64,000 nt of DNA, from contig NZ_MUYM01000009.1 in NCBI RefSeq assembly GCF_002150765.1, positions 1-64,000 of the forward strand, written 5' to 3'. Below, piece after piece: positions 26,850-35,044 of this stretch. The DNA is from Lentzea kentuckyensis. Its GTDB lineage: Bacteria > Actinomycetota > Actinomycetes > Mycobacteriales > Pseudonocardiaceae. A program made the translations under genes and the position numbers. Position 1 is the first letter of the stretch. Every line of letters starts with the position of its first letter. Below the pieces are notes generated by a model. The model had not been told where the DNA came from and searched no databases. It saw only the letters and a program-made list of their open reading frames with translations.

Positions 26850-28144
26850 TGTTCGTCAGAAGGATCGCCGTCGTCGGCACCGGCTACGTCGGCCTGACCA
26901 CCGGCGCCTGTCTCGCGTCGCTGGGCCACAGCGTGGTGTGCGCGGACGTCGACGCCGGCAAGATCGAACGGCTCTCGCGCGGCGAGGTCGACATCCTCGA
27001 ACCGCGCCTCGCCGAACTGGTGGCGGAAGGCATCGCGTCCGGCCGCCTGTCGTTCGTGCTGGGCGCGTCCGCCGCGGTGGCCGACGCCGAGGTCGTCTTC
27101 CTCTGCGTGCCGACGCCGATGGGTGTCGGCGGCATCGCGGACCTGCAGGCCGTCGAGTCCGTTGTGGACGAGACGCGCGACCTGCTGCCGTCCGGCTGCG
27201 TGATCGTGAACAAGTCCACCGTGCCGGTCGGCACCGCGGTCAGGACCGCGGAGTTGCTGCGGCGTGACGACGTGGCCGTGGTGTCGAACCCCGAGTTCCT
27301 CCGTGAGGGCTCGGCCGTGCACGACTTCCTCAACCCGGACCGGATCGTCGTCGGCTGCGACCAGCAGGACGCGGCCGAGCGGGTGGCCGCCCTGTACGCG
27401 CGGCTCGGCGCGCCGACGGTGCTGACCGACGCGGCCTCGGCCGAGATGGTCAAGTACGCGGCGAACTGCTTCCTCGCGATGAAGCTCTCGTACGTCAACG
27501 CGGTGGCGGAGCTGTGCGAGCGGCTCGGCGCGAACATCACCGACGTCACCGAGGGCATGGGCTACGACAAGCGCATCGGCCAGGCGTTCCTCAACCCCGG
27601 CCCCGGCTGGGGTGGCTCCTGCCTGCCCAAGGACACGCACGCGATGCTCCAGGTGGCCGACGCGGCCGACTTCGAGTTCCGCCTGCTGCGCGCCACCATC
27701 GACACCAACGAGCGCCAGCGCCAGCGGATGGTCGAGAAGGTCCGGCTCGCGGTCACCGGCAAGCGCGGGGGTTCGCTGTCCCACGTGCGACTGGGACTGC
27801 TGGGCCTCACGTTCAAGGCCGGCACGGACGACCTGCGCGACTCGCCGTCGCTCGCGGTGGCGGCGATGCTCAAGCAGGCCGGCGCGGAGCTCGTCGGGTA
27901 CGACCCGGCGCTGTCCGGCGGCATGGACCTCGGTTCGGTGTCCGTTGTGGACGATCCGTACCAGATGGCCAAGGACGTCGACGCGCTGATCGTGCTGACC
28001 GAGTGGCCGGACTTCCGCTCACTGGACTGGGCGCGCCTCGCCGACACCGTGCGGCAGCCGGTTGTCGTCGACACCAGGAACATTTTGGACCCGGACGTCA
28101 TTCGCCGGGCGGGCTTCACCTGCACGTCCCTGGGTCGCAGGTAG
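26846..28144 (+). CDS. ugd: UDP-glucose 6-dehydrogenase family protein
   Basis: A 432-aa nucleotide-sugar dehydrogenase. The NAD-binding glycine loop is VVGTGYVGL at the N terminus, the conserved NPEFLREGSAVHDF lies near 150, and the catalytic Cys is Cys259 in GPGWGGSCLPKD. The C-terminal UDP-binding domain has FKAGTDDLRDSPS. It oxidises the C6 alcohol of UDP-glucose (or a related NDP-sugar) to the acid, using two NAD. Two adjacent ATG codons (26846, 26849) overlap or touch the upstream stop behind GGGAGA. UDP-glucose is the likeliest substrate by sequence; GDP-mannose is the main alternative. Confidence 0.92.
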   Translation: MMFVRRIAVVGTGYVGLTTGACLASLGHSVVCADVDAGKIERLSRGEVDILEPRLAELVAEGIASGRLSFVLGASAAVADAEVVFLCVPTPMGVGGIADLQAVESVVDETRDLLPSGCVIVNKSTVPVGTAVRTAELLRRDDVAVVSNPEFLREGSAVHDFLNPDRIVVGCDQQDAAERVAALYARLGAPTVLTDAASAEMVKYAANCFLAMKLSYVNAVAELCERLGANITDVTEGMGYDKRIGQAFLNPGPGWGGSCLPKDTHAMLQVADAADFEFRLLRATIDTNERQRQRMVEKVRLAVTGKRGGSLSHVRLGLLGLTFKAGTDDLRDSPSLAVAAMLKQAGAELVGYDPALSGGMDLGSVSVVDDPYQMAKDVDALIVLTEWPDFRSLDWARLADTVRQPVVVDTRNILDPDVIRRAGFTCTSLGRR

Positions 28145-28215
28145 TCCATTTGAGACAGTCCATTTAGCTCGATGGTGTGACTGGGCGCGCGAGGTTGTTG
28201 TGCTAGCGCTTTGAT

Positions 28216-28260
28216 TCCCGGCAACACCCGGTGGGACGAGCCCGCCGGGTCTTGCCGGGA
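28216..28260 (+). promoter_or_regulatory. Hairpin that sequesters the ribosome binding site of the small ORF
   Basis: Arms TCCCGGCAACACCCGG (28216-28231) and CCGGGTCTTGCCGGGA (28245-28260) pair at 15 of 16 positions around a 13-nt loop. The last four bases of the right arm, GGGA, are the start of the Shine-Dalgarno GGGAGG (28257-28262) of the small gene at 28271. A transcript starting upstream would hide that site. This looks like a translation switch; no known riboswitch class was recognised. Confidence 0.7.
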
Positions 28261-28270
28261 GGTTCCCACC

Positions 28271-28378
28271 GTGGCTGGACTCATGGACATGGTCAGCGGT
28301 CTCGTGCACCAGGCCAGCGGCCTGCTCGCTCAGGCGAGCGAGCTCGCGCACGGTCTGCTGTCCGCGCTGCCGCTCTGA
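28271..28378 (+). CDS. 35-aa heptad-repeat small protein
   Basis: A short reading frame starting GTG, 8 bases after GGGAGG. The product reads VAGLMDMVSGLVHQ and continues through ASGLLAQ, ASELAHG and LLSALPL, so after the first residues it is built of seven-residue units with Leu/Ala on one face. A short amphipathic helix is likely, with one negative residue per unit at most and two His. No Cys, no signal peptide. It is flanked by a 5' hairpin over its ribosome site and a 3' terminator, which argues for a real gene. No known family recognised. Confidence 0.55.
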   Translation: MAGLMDMVSGLVHQASGLLAQASELAHGLLSALPL

Positions 28379-28387
28379 GAGCCGTGC

Positions 28388-28418
28388 GGGGGCGTTCATC
28401 GGGAACGGCGAACGCCCC
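28388..28418. terminator. Bidirectional terminator hairpin
   Basis: GGGGCGTTC (28389-28397) and GAACGCCCC (28410-28418) are a perfect 9-bp inverted repeat with a 12-base loop. It starts 10 bases after the small-ORF stop and ends 5 bases before the stop of the convergent deacetylase gene, so it can serve both. Confidence 0.7.
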
Positions 28419-28423
28419 AAGGC

Positions 28424-29128
28424 TCACCAGCGCGGCAGATCCGGCCCGGCGGTGGTGATGCCCGCGAAGAGATCGGTCTCCGGCAGCGGCGCGTCAGTCG
28501 TGTCGAGCGCGCGGAAGTAGTGCTCCTGCAAGGCGAACGCCCCGTGCACCTGCTGCGACGCGTGGCACTGCAACGCCTTGCGCTTCAGGTCGGCGACCTC
28601 GCTGATGTCGATCGTCGTGGAGCCGTCCCTGGCGGTGAGGTAGAGCTTGGCCGGGATGCCGGTCCGGTGGACGGCCATCTTGGCGATCCTGATCACGTGC
28701 ATGTGGTCGCGGTGCGAGCTGTAGTGCGTGACCACGACCTGCGGCTGGTAGTGCTCGATCAGCGCGGCGAGCCGGCCGGCCGCGGTCTCCACCGGGATCG
28801 TGCAGAACCCGCCCGCCGGCACCTCGCCCGTGTGGCCGGAGTCGTGGTACCCCAGCAGTTCCAGGTCGGTGATGCCCAGCGCGTCGCACGCCGCCTGCAA
28901 CTCGGCTCTGCGGTGCGCGGCCACGGCCTGGGGGTGATGGCCCACCTCGCCGGGCATGGCCCCGCCGGGAGCGTCGTCGAACTCGCCGTTGGTGCACGTC
29001 ACCACGACGGTTCTGGCGCCCGCTCTGGCGTAGCAGGCGAGCATGCCCCCGGTCGACGTCGACTCGTCGCCGGGATGGGCGTGGACGGCCAGCAATGTTC
29101 TCGGTCCGGCGAACTGCACGCGGGGCAA
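28424..29128 (-). CDS. PIG-L/LmbE-family deacetylase with HPGDE variant motif
   Basis: A 234-aa PIG-L-family protein. The family motif HPDDE appears here as AVHAHPGDEST near residue 16, so the zinc-ligand His and the second Asp are present while the first Asp, the general base in MshB-type enzymes, is Gly. The third ligand lies in HYSSHRDHMHV near 150. Family members deacetylate N-acetylglucosaminyl groups (mycothiol precursor, natural products) or cut mycothiol conjugates. With the altered motif the activity is uncertain. It is divergent from the SLATT gene with about 20 bp between them. Confidence 0.88.
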   Translation of the reverse strand: MPRVQFAGPRTLLAVHAHPGDESTSTGGMLACYARAGARTVVVTCTNGEFDDAPGGAMPGEVGHHPQAVAAHRRAELQAACDALGITDLELLGYHDSGHTGEVPAGGFCTIPVETAAGRLAALIEHYQPQVVVTHYSSHRDHMHVIRIAKMAVHRTGIPAKLYLTARDGSTTIDISEVADLKRKALQCHASQQVHGAFALQEHYFRALDTTDAPLPETDLFAGITTAGPDLPRW

Positions 29129-29148
29129 CGTACCTCGAATCTATTGTC

Positions 29149-29610
29149 GTGCCGGTGACCGACTTGCCGTCCGGCCTGAAGCCGCTGGAACTCGCCCATC
29201 ATCTCCGTGACCAGATCGAGCGTGGCCACGTCTACGCCAGATCCCGCAAGCACCGGTTCCGCTGGAAATCCGTGACGGTCCGGCTGACCACGCTGGTCCT
29301 TTCGGCCGCGTCCACGATCATCCTCGGCCTGCAGAACCTGGACCCGTGGACGGGCACGGCGTTCTCACTCGTCGCGGTGGTGACCGTGGTGTCCGCTTTG
29401 GAGCCGTTCTTCGCGTGGCGGTCGTTGTGGGTGTTGATGGAGGACGCCAGCCACCGGTTCCACCGGCTGCAGGACGACCTCTCCTACTACATCGCCTCGC
29501 GCCCGGCCGAGGAGATCGACCCGGAGCGGGTGCGGGAGATGTTCGAGCAGTACCAGGGCATCTGGGACTCGCTCAGCTCGCGCTGGCTCAAGTACCGCGA
29601 CAGCGCCTGA
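29149..29610 (+). CDS. SLATT/DUF4231-type two-helix membrane protein
   Basis: A 153-aa protein: soluble N-terminal helix with ELAHHLRDQIERGHVYARSRKHRFRW split across residues 12-38, two hydrophobic helices (about 40-62 and 70-90), then a helical C-terminal part rich in acidic residues. This is the plan of the SLATT/DUF4231 family, predicted pore-forming effectors often found with SMODS or SLOG sensors in nucleotide-signalling defence. No such partner is encoded beside it. Starts at GTG 29149 or GTG 29155; the very short gap to the divergent gene suggests a leaderless transcript. Confidence 0.75.
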   Translation: MPVTDLPSGLKPLELAHHLRDQIERGHVYARSRKHRFRWKSVTVRLTTLVLSAASTIILGLQNLDPWTGTAFSLVAVVTVVSALEPFFAWRSLWVLMEDASHRFHRLQDDLSYYIASRPAEEIDPERVREMFEQYQGIWDSLSSRWLKYRDSA

Positions 29611-29646
29611 CACGGATTGTCAGACCCCGTCGCTACGGTTTTGGTC

Positions 29647-30492
29647 ATGACTCCTGAGATGTGGGATCGGCTGGGTCCCTTTCGCGACGAGGCGCTCGCG
29701 CGGGGCATCCCGGCCGAGGACGTGGAGCGGTGGATCGAGACCGCCCGCCCCTGCGCGACGCTGGCGCGCAAGGGCGACGGGCCGGTCGTGGGCCGGTTCG
29801 GCGGTCCGCTCCTGCTGCCGGTCGGCGCTCCGGACCCGGAGAACCCCTTCGTCGCCTCGATCGACTTCGCGGCCCTGCCCGCCGGCGCCACGGACCTGCC
29901 GTTACCTCCGGACGGCGAGCTGCTGCTCTTCGCCTTCCCGGAGACCGACTACGAGACCCTGGGCGGTGTGGTCTACGTACCCGTCGGCACGGAGGTGGCC
30001 GAACGGGACAGGCTCGCCTGGGACTCCGGCGAGTGGGAGGAGAACGAGGCGATGATGGACGAGTTCCCGCAGGGCGAGCTGAGGGCGACGATCGACGTGT
30101 CGCTGCCCTGCCACGGGTGGACCCCGCTGCCGAACGCCACCTCGCTACCCGGTCATCCTCGATCCGGGGACCTGGTCGACGTCTGGGAGGTCACCCGTGC
30201 GGCCATCACCTCTGAAGGGACGCTGCAGATCGGGGGCTACGCCGACCATGAGGCCATCGACTCCGACCCCGTCGCCAACGCCGTGCCCGACGCTGTGAAG
30301 GCCTTGAAAGCAGCGGGGTTCGACGGACCGGTCTCCGAGGACCCGGCGGACTGGGTGCTGCTCGCCGACTGGCAGGCGGGCTGGGACGTGGAGGGCTGGG
30401 AGAGCTCCAGCGTCCACTGGGTCATCCAGCGTGAAGATCTGGCCGCGCGGCGCTTCGACCGCGCGTACACCACCATCTTCTGGAACCCGTGA
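29647..30492 (+). CDS. YwqG/DUF1963-family protein
   Basis: A 281-aa soluble protein resembling the YwqG family (DUF1963): GRFGGPLLLPVG near residue 45, FVASIDFAALP near 70, PDGELLLFAFPE near 88, and HWVIQREDLAARRFDRA near the end. The family has no settled function. It is Trp- and acid-rich and has no signal peptide. No strong Shine-Dalgarno precedes ATG 29647. It ends at the strong terminator 30494-30526. Confidence 0.85.
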   Translation: MTPEMWDRLGPFRDEALARGIPAEDVERWIETARPCATLARKGDGPVVGRFGGPLLLPVGAPDPENPFVASIDFAALPAGATDLPLPPDGELLLFAFPETDYETLGGVVYVPVGTEVAERDRLAWDSGEWEENEAMMDEFPQGELRATIDVSLPCHGWTPLPNATSLPGHPRSGDLVDVWEVTRAAITSEGTLQIGGYADHEAIDSDPVANAVPDAVKALKAAGFDGPVSEDPADWVLLADWQAGWDVEGWESSSVHWVIQREDLAARRFDRAYTTIFWNP

Positions 30493-30493
30493 G

Positions 30494-30526
30494 CTGAGGG
30501 GGCGGTCGGCTCGACCGCCCCCTCAG
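30494..30526. terminator. Bidirectional terminator hairpin
   Basis: CTGAGGGGGCGGTC (30494-30507) and GACCGCCCCCTCAG (30513-30526) make a perfect 14-bp stem with a 5-base loop, between the convergent YwqG-like and lipoprotein genes. Confidence 0.9.
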
Positions 30527-30540
30527 GGATCACCGCGTCG

Positions 30541-31641
30541 TCACGGGGTGCCCGCGGGCTTGCCCTTCGCGTCCGGCGCGTTCGGGTCGAGCAGGAAGTT
30601 GTCCTGCCAGACGGCCCACTTGTAGCCGACGCCGTTCGCGGTCACGTACGCCGCGCCCCAGCCGCTGCCGGTGAAGCGGTTGTTGATGGACTTCATGTTG
30701 CGCCCGTACTGGTTGCCGTGGCTCGACTCCAGTCCGAGCTGGTAGCCGCCGCCCTCCAGCAGGTTGCCCTCGACGGTGACGTTGTCGATGTCGCCGCCGT
30801 AGGTCTGGATGAACAGGGCGCCGGTGTCCTGACCGGTGGAGCAGTCGATCCGGTTGTTGCGGAAGGTCAGGGTGCGGCCGGCGTTGCGGTCCAGCGGGAA
30901 GTCGCGGACCGTGGCGCCGTCGTTGTGCGCGTCACCGGCGGTGCGCAGGCCACGGACGTAGTTGCCCTCGGCGAGGCCGCTCAGCGAGCTGCCGGTGTTG
31001 TAGAAGCAGATGCCGGAACCCATGCCGGTGATGTAGTTGCGCTGCAGGGTGCCGACGCCGAGGAAGGCGCACGACTTCGCGATCGTCGAGGCGGAGAGCT
31101 TCGAGCCGTCGATGTTCGAGTCGCGGATCGTCACGGGGGAGCCGGTGACCTGGCAGGAGTCGCTGCCGCACGGGCCGTTGGTCGTCACCAGCGGGGCCGC
31201 CTCGTCGAGCTTGTTGGGGCGGATGCAGGACTTCTCGATGGTGATGTTGCCCGCGAACAGCGTCAGCGCCTGTTCGACGCGCTTGCCGGAGATCACCGTG
31301 CCGGCGCCGGGCTGGCCGGGGCCGGTGTAGAGCGGCAGCGAGTCGCAGTTGAGGCCCTGCGCGGCGAGGCCGGTGTTGGCCTGCGTGAGCTGCCAGCCGG
31401 GCGAACCGGCCGGCGCGGGGGTGCCGGGGTTGTTCGGCGGCTTCACGGGGCCGTTGGTGGCGGTCTTGGTGGAACTGGGGGCCGCCGAGGTGCTGCTCGG
31501 GGCGGCGGAACTGCTGGACGTGCTGGTCGAGGTGGCGCTGGTGCTTTCCGCTACAGGTGTCGGGTTGGCCGCCTTCGTCGGGGAGCAGGCGGCCAACGCG
31601 ATGACACCACCGGTCAGCAGTACGGCCAATCTCAGTTTCAC
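30541..31641 (-). CDS. Secreted lipoprotein with right-handed beta-helix domain
   Basis: A 366-aa protein with a lipoprotein signal: VKLRLAVLLTGGVIALAAC, lipobox LAAC with Cys19. A low-complexity Ser/Thr/Ala/Pro linker follows to about residue 75. The remainder looks like a parallel beta-helix, with recurrent short strands such as TIRDSNIDG, LQRNYITG, LTFRNNRIDC and VTVEGNLLEGG, and several Cys pairs. Relatives are polysaccharide-binding or lyase-like surface proteins. GTG 31641 is chosen because GGAGG lies 10 bases upstream; the longer frame would start inside that site. The substrate is unknown. Confidence 0.85.
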   Translation of the reverse strand: MKLRLAVLLTGGVIALAACSPTKAANPTPVAESTSATSTSTSSSSAAPSSTSAAPSSTKTATNGPVKPPNNPGTPAPAGSPGWQLTQANTGLAAQGLNCDSLPLYTGPGQPGAGTVISGKRVEQALTLFAGNITIEKSCIRPNKLDEAAPLVTTNGPCGSDSCQVTGSPVTIRDSNIDGSKLSASTIAKSCAFLGVGTLQRNYITGMGSGICFYNTGSSLSGLAEGNYVRGLRTAGDAHNDGATVRDFPLDRNAGRTLTFRNNRIDCSTGQDTGALFIQTYGGDIDNVTVEGNLLEGGGYQLGLESSHGNQYGRNMKSINNRFTGSGWGAAYVTANGVGYKWAVWQDNFLLDPNAPDAKGKPAGTP

Positions 31642-31912
31642 GGCTGGATCTACCTCCACGCGCGTTCACGACGGGGGACCGTGAACTCGCTGTTTGTGTC
31701 GTCGGCCGTTGCAAAATGTGTACACACTCGTGCGACGGAGTTCGTACCGGGGGCCGTTGAACGGTCAGCACACTGCACGGGCTGACAGGAGGAGTCAAGC
31801 GGATCTCGTTGTCCCGCAACATCATCTTCCGGCTCGGTGGGAATGCCGCGTCAGTGTGAGCAGGTAGATCACGGTTTTATCACCGAGCCATTTGGTTTTT
31901 TGATGTGTGAGA

Positions 31913-32680
31913 TCAGCGACCTGTGAATGTCGCGCGGCCGGGACCGTCCGTGAGGAAGCTGTGAACAGCGCGTGGCAGGTCCTCTGTTTCGTACAACGCG
32001 GATGCGATCGTCGTGACGTGAGCGTCCGCCTCCGGGACACCGCCGTTCTCGAAACGCGCGAGCACCTGTTTGGTCGCGAAGTGCGCCTGCGTCGGGCCCA
32101 CCGCGAGCGACGCCGCGAACTGTTCGGCGGCCAGCGCGAAGCCCTCGTCCGGGAACACGCGGTTCACCACGTTCCAGCGCTCCAGCGTCGCCGCGTCGTA
32201 GAGGTCGCCCGTCATCACGAACTCCTTCGCGCGTCCCACGCCCGCGCGGGCCGCCAGCCGCTGCGTGCCGCCCATCGTCGGCGTCAGGCCCACGACCTTC
32301 TCCACCAGCCCGAACCGCGCACTCTGCGCGGCGACGATCAGGTCGCACGCCACGGCCAGCTCGAACGCCCAGGTCAGGCACAGGGCGTGCGCGGCGAAGA
32401 CGGTCGGGATCGGCAGCGCGGCAAGGCGTTGCGGGAGCAGCAGCATGCGGTCGAACAACGCCTGCGCGTCCTCGCGGTACTCCTGGGCCGCGAACAGCGA
32501 CACGTCGACACCGCCGGACACGACCCGTCCGGACGCGTTGACCAGCAACGCCCGTGCGTCGCCCAGTTCGTCCAACGCGTCGTGGAACTCGGCGTCGAGG
32601 TCCAGCGCGTAGAGGTTCAGCGGTGGCGCGTCGATCGTGATGATCGCGAGTTCGTTCTGCCGGGTCAGGTGGATCTTCAT
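31913..32680 (-). CDS. Enoyl-CoA hydratase/isomerase family protein
   Basis: A 255-aa crotonase-fold protein, the usual length. SGRVVSGGVD near residue 50 and AHALCLTWAFELAVACD near 97 occupy the two oxyanion-hole regions, and GLTPTMGGTQRLAAR near 132 is the signature helix. The second oxyanion segment lacks the usual Gly-rich sequence and the Glu pair expected of a hydratase is not evident, so a non-hydratase role in the family is possible. It is 9 bp downstream of corA and probably shares its transcript. Confidence 0.88.
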   Translation of the reverse strand: MKIHLTRQNELAIITIDAPPLNLYALDLDAEFHDALDELGDARALLVNASGRVVSGGVDVSLFAAQEYREDAQALFDRMLLLPQRLAALPIPTVFAAHALCLTWAFELAVACDLIVAAQSARFGLVEKVVGLTPTMGGTQRLAARAGVGRAKEFVMTGDLYDAATLERWNVVNRVFPDEGFALAAEQFAASLAVGPTQAHFATKQVLARFENGGVPEADAHVTTIASALYETEDLPRAVHSFLTDGPGRATFTGR

Positions 32681-32689
32681 CGGGTTCCT

Positions 32690-33658
32690 CTACAGCCAGT
32701 CGCGGCGCTTGAACATCAGGTACAGGTAGTAGGAGAGGCCGAAGATGCCCGCCGTGGACACCCAGAAGCCCCACTTCTGCTCGAAACCGGGGTAGGGGAC
32801 GTTCATCCCGTAGTACCCGGAGATCGCCGTCGGCACGGCGATGATCGCAGCCCAGCTGGTGACCTTCTTCATGATCGAGTTCAGCCGGTTGCCCTGCACC
32901 GCGACCTCGGCCTCGCGCAGGTTCGTGACCAGCTCACGCATCGACTCGGTGAGCTCGGCGGTGAACAACGCGTGGTCCTTGACGTCCAGGTAGTACGGCA
33001 TCATCACGTCGTCCACCACGTCGTGTTCGCGGTGCACCAGCGAACCCAGGACCTCGCGCATCGGCAGCGCCACCCGCCGCAGCTGCACCAGGGCCCGCCG
33101 CAGCTGCAGCGCCTTGCGGCCGACGTGCGGCTTCTCCTGGTAGATCCGGTCCTCGAGCGCCTCGATGTCGTCGTCGAGCCGCTCGGCCGCGGTGTAGTGG
33201 CCGTCCACCACGTCGTCGAGCAGGCCGTGCAGCAGGAACCCGACGCCGCTGGACGCGAGCGTCGGCGCGCTGTCCCACCGGCGCAGCACACCGGCGAGGT
33301 CGTAGTCCTCGCTCTCGCGCACGGTCACGAGCGCGTTCTTGGTCACGAACGCGTCTACCTCGCACGTGCGGAGTTCGTGCCCGTCGCCATATGAGACGGC
33401 GTAGACGCTCAGGAACAGATGGGTGGGATAGCGGTCGACCTTGGGGCGCTGGCGTTCGGCAACGGCGTCCTCGATCGCGAGCTCGTGCAGGCCCAGCTCG
33501 TCGCGCAGCAGACCTATCTCTTCCTGCGAAGGCGCGCAAAGGTCGAACCACACCACCGCCGACGGATCTTCGAGGTGGTGCGCGACCTCGGAGACGGGGA
33601 AGTCCCGGTCCACGAGTTCGCCGTTGCGGTACAAGCGGGTCCGACCCATGGGTGACAA
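32690..33658 (-). CDS. corA: CorA-family magnesium/cobalt transporter
   Basis: A 322-aa CorA protein. The pore signature GMN is at residues 284-286 in YYGMNVPYP, after the first C-terminal helix; the second helix (about 297-315) ends with the basic FKRRDWL tail. The long N-terminal part is the cytoplasmic sensor domain. The start may be a few codons further in (MGRTRLYRNG). Mg2+ transport is the family role; selectivity is not tested here. Confidence 0.93.
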   Translation of the reverse strand: MSPMGRTRLYRNGELVDRDFPVSEVAHHLEDPSAVVWFDLCAPSQEEIGLLRDELGLHELAIEDAVAERQRPKVDRYPTHLFLSVYAVSYGDGHELRTCEVDAFVTKNALVTVRESEDYDLAGVLRRWDSAPTLASSGVGFLLHGLLDDVVDGHYTAAERLDDDIEALEDRIYQEKPHVGRKALQLRRALVQLRRVALPMREVLGSLVHREHDVVDDVMMPYYLDVKDHALFTAELTESMRELVTNLREAEVAVQGNRLNSIMKKVTSWAAIIAVPTAISGYYGMNVPYPGFEQKWGFWVSTAGIFGLSYYLYLMFKRRDWL

Positions 33659-33718
33659 CGATACGTAGATCTACTCAGATGTGAGGATTGACGGCCAACT
33701 CCCGCTACCCTCGTTACG

Positions 33719-35044
33719 GTGAAGGTGGACCAACCACAACGCATTGGCGACTACCTGCTGCTGGGCAGGCTTGGTCGCGGTGCCATGGGAACGGTCTACC
33801 TGGGCCAAGGCAGCGACGGGCGGCAGGTCGCCGTCAAGGTCGCCCGCGCCGAGCTCGCCGACGACCCGCGCTTCCGCGAGCGGTTCCGCCGCGAGGTGCA
33901 GATGGCCCGCGCCGTCGGTTCGGCCGGCACCGCGGCCGTCGTGGACGCGGACACGCGCGCGGCCCGCCCGTGGATGGCCACCGAGTACGTGCCCGGTCCG
34001 ACGCTGCAGGAGGCCATCGAACGGCACGGCCCGCTGCCAGAGCACCACCTGCGCCGGCTCGCCGAGGGCCTCGCGGAGGCGCTGACGGCGATCCACCGCG
34101 CCGGGCTGGTGCACCGCGACCTCAAGCCGTCCAACGTGCTCCTCGGCGCCGACGGACCGCGCGTGATCGACTTCGGCATCTCGCGCGCGATGGAGCACAC
34201 CGCGCTGACCGAGACCGGCATGGTCTTCGGCACGCCCGGCTTCCTCTCGCCGGAGCAGATCACCGGCCAGGACGTGAACGCGCCGTCCGACGTGTTCGCG
34301 CTCGGCGCCGTGCTGGTCTACGCGGCCACCGGCAGGGGCCCGTTCGGCGAGGGCCCGACCGCGACGCTGCTGTACAAGGCCGCGCACGGCGAACCGGACA
34401 TCGACGGCGTGCCCAAGGGGTTGCGGCCGCTCGTGCAGAAGTGCATGCACCGCGACCCGGCCAAGCGCCCGGACCCGTCCGAGGTGACGCGGCTGCTCGC
34501 CCAGGTCGTGTCGCCGAAGCCGCCGACCAGCAAGCTGCCCGCCCCGATGACGCCCGCCGCGGCGACGTTCTCGACGTCGCGGCTCGTGCCGGTGCTGTGG
34601 GGACTGACGAACCTCGCCGCCGCCCTGCTGGCCGCCGCGATCGCCGACCCTGCCGCCAAGGCCAACGGCGCCACCCAGCTGCTGGCGCTGGCCGCGTTCT
34701 GCGTGCTGGTCGTGCGCGCGGCCCGGTACTTCGGTGCCGCCGCCCGCCGCAAGATCGTCATCGAGATCAGCCGCGAGGGCATCGCGACCACGCGCAACGG
34801 CAAGTTCCACCAGTACTGGTGGTACGAGCTGGCGCGGGTAAGAGTCGTGCCGCACAAGAAACGGCCGTGGGTCGTCGTCTGGCTGAAGGACCCGGCGCCA
34901 CGCCGCTTCTTCGGTGCGCATCACGGCGGTGTGCGGGTGTTCCCGGTCGCCCACGAACGGACCAGACGGCGGCGCGAGCGTGACGTCGCCGAGTTGCGCG
35001 CCGCCCTGGCCTGGTACCTGCCGCGTTCCTACGACGGCCGCTGA
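33719..35044 (+). CDS. Membrane Ser/Thr protein kinase with PH-like C-terminal part
   Basis: A 441-aa Hanks-type kinase. Gly loop GRLGRGAMGTVYLG at 16-29, Lys40 in VAVKVA, catalytic Asp134 in HRDLKPSN, DFG at 151-153, activation segment with GTPGFLSPEQ. Two hydrophobic helices follow (about 295-315 and 322-340), then a compact domain (KIVIEISREGIATTRNGKFH) that looks like a PH/YcxB-type fold. There is no PASTA or other extracellular sensor. The GTG start is very close to a likely promoter region and may be leaderless. The 3' end overlaps the convergent gene by 16 bp. Confidence 0.92.
   Translation: MKVDQPQRIGDYLLLGRLGRGAMGTVYLGQGSDGRQVAVKVARAELADDPRFRERFRREVQMARAVGSAGTAAVVDADTRAARPWMATEYVPGPTLQEAIERHGPLPEHHLRRLAEGLAEALTAIHRAGLVHRDLKPSNVLLGADGPRVIDFGISRAMEHTALTETGMVFGTPGFLSPEQITGQDVNAPSDVFALGAVLVYAATGRGPFGEGPTATLLYKAAHGEPDIDGVPKGLRPLVQKCMHRDPAKRPDPSEVTRLLAQVVSPKPPTSKLPAPMTPAAATFSTSRLVPVLWGLTNLAAALLAAAIADPAAKANGATQLLALAAFCVLVVRAARYFGAAARRKIVIEISREGIATTRNGKFHQYWWYELARVRVVPHKKRPWVVVWLKDPAPRRFFGAHHGGVRVFPVAHERTRRRRERDVAELRAALAWYLPRSYDGR

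Noticed and set aside
31831..31889. GGCTCGGTG/CACCGAGCC inverted repeat followed by TTTTTT
   Set aside because: The loop is 41 bases and no plus-strand gene ends nearby, so a terminator call is weak.
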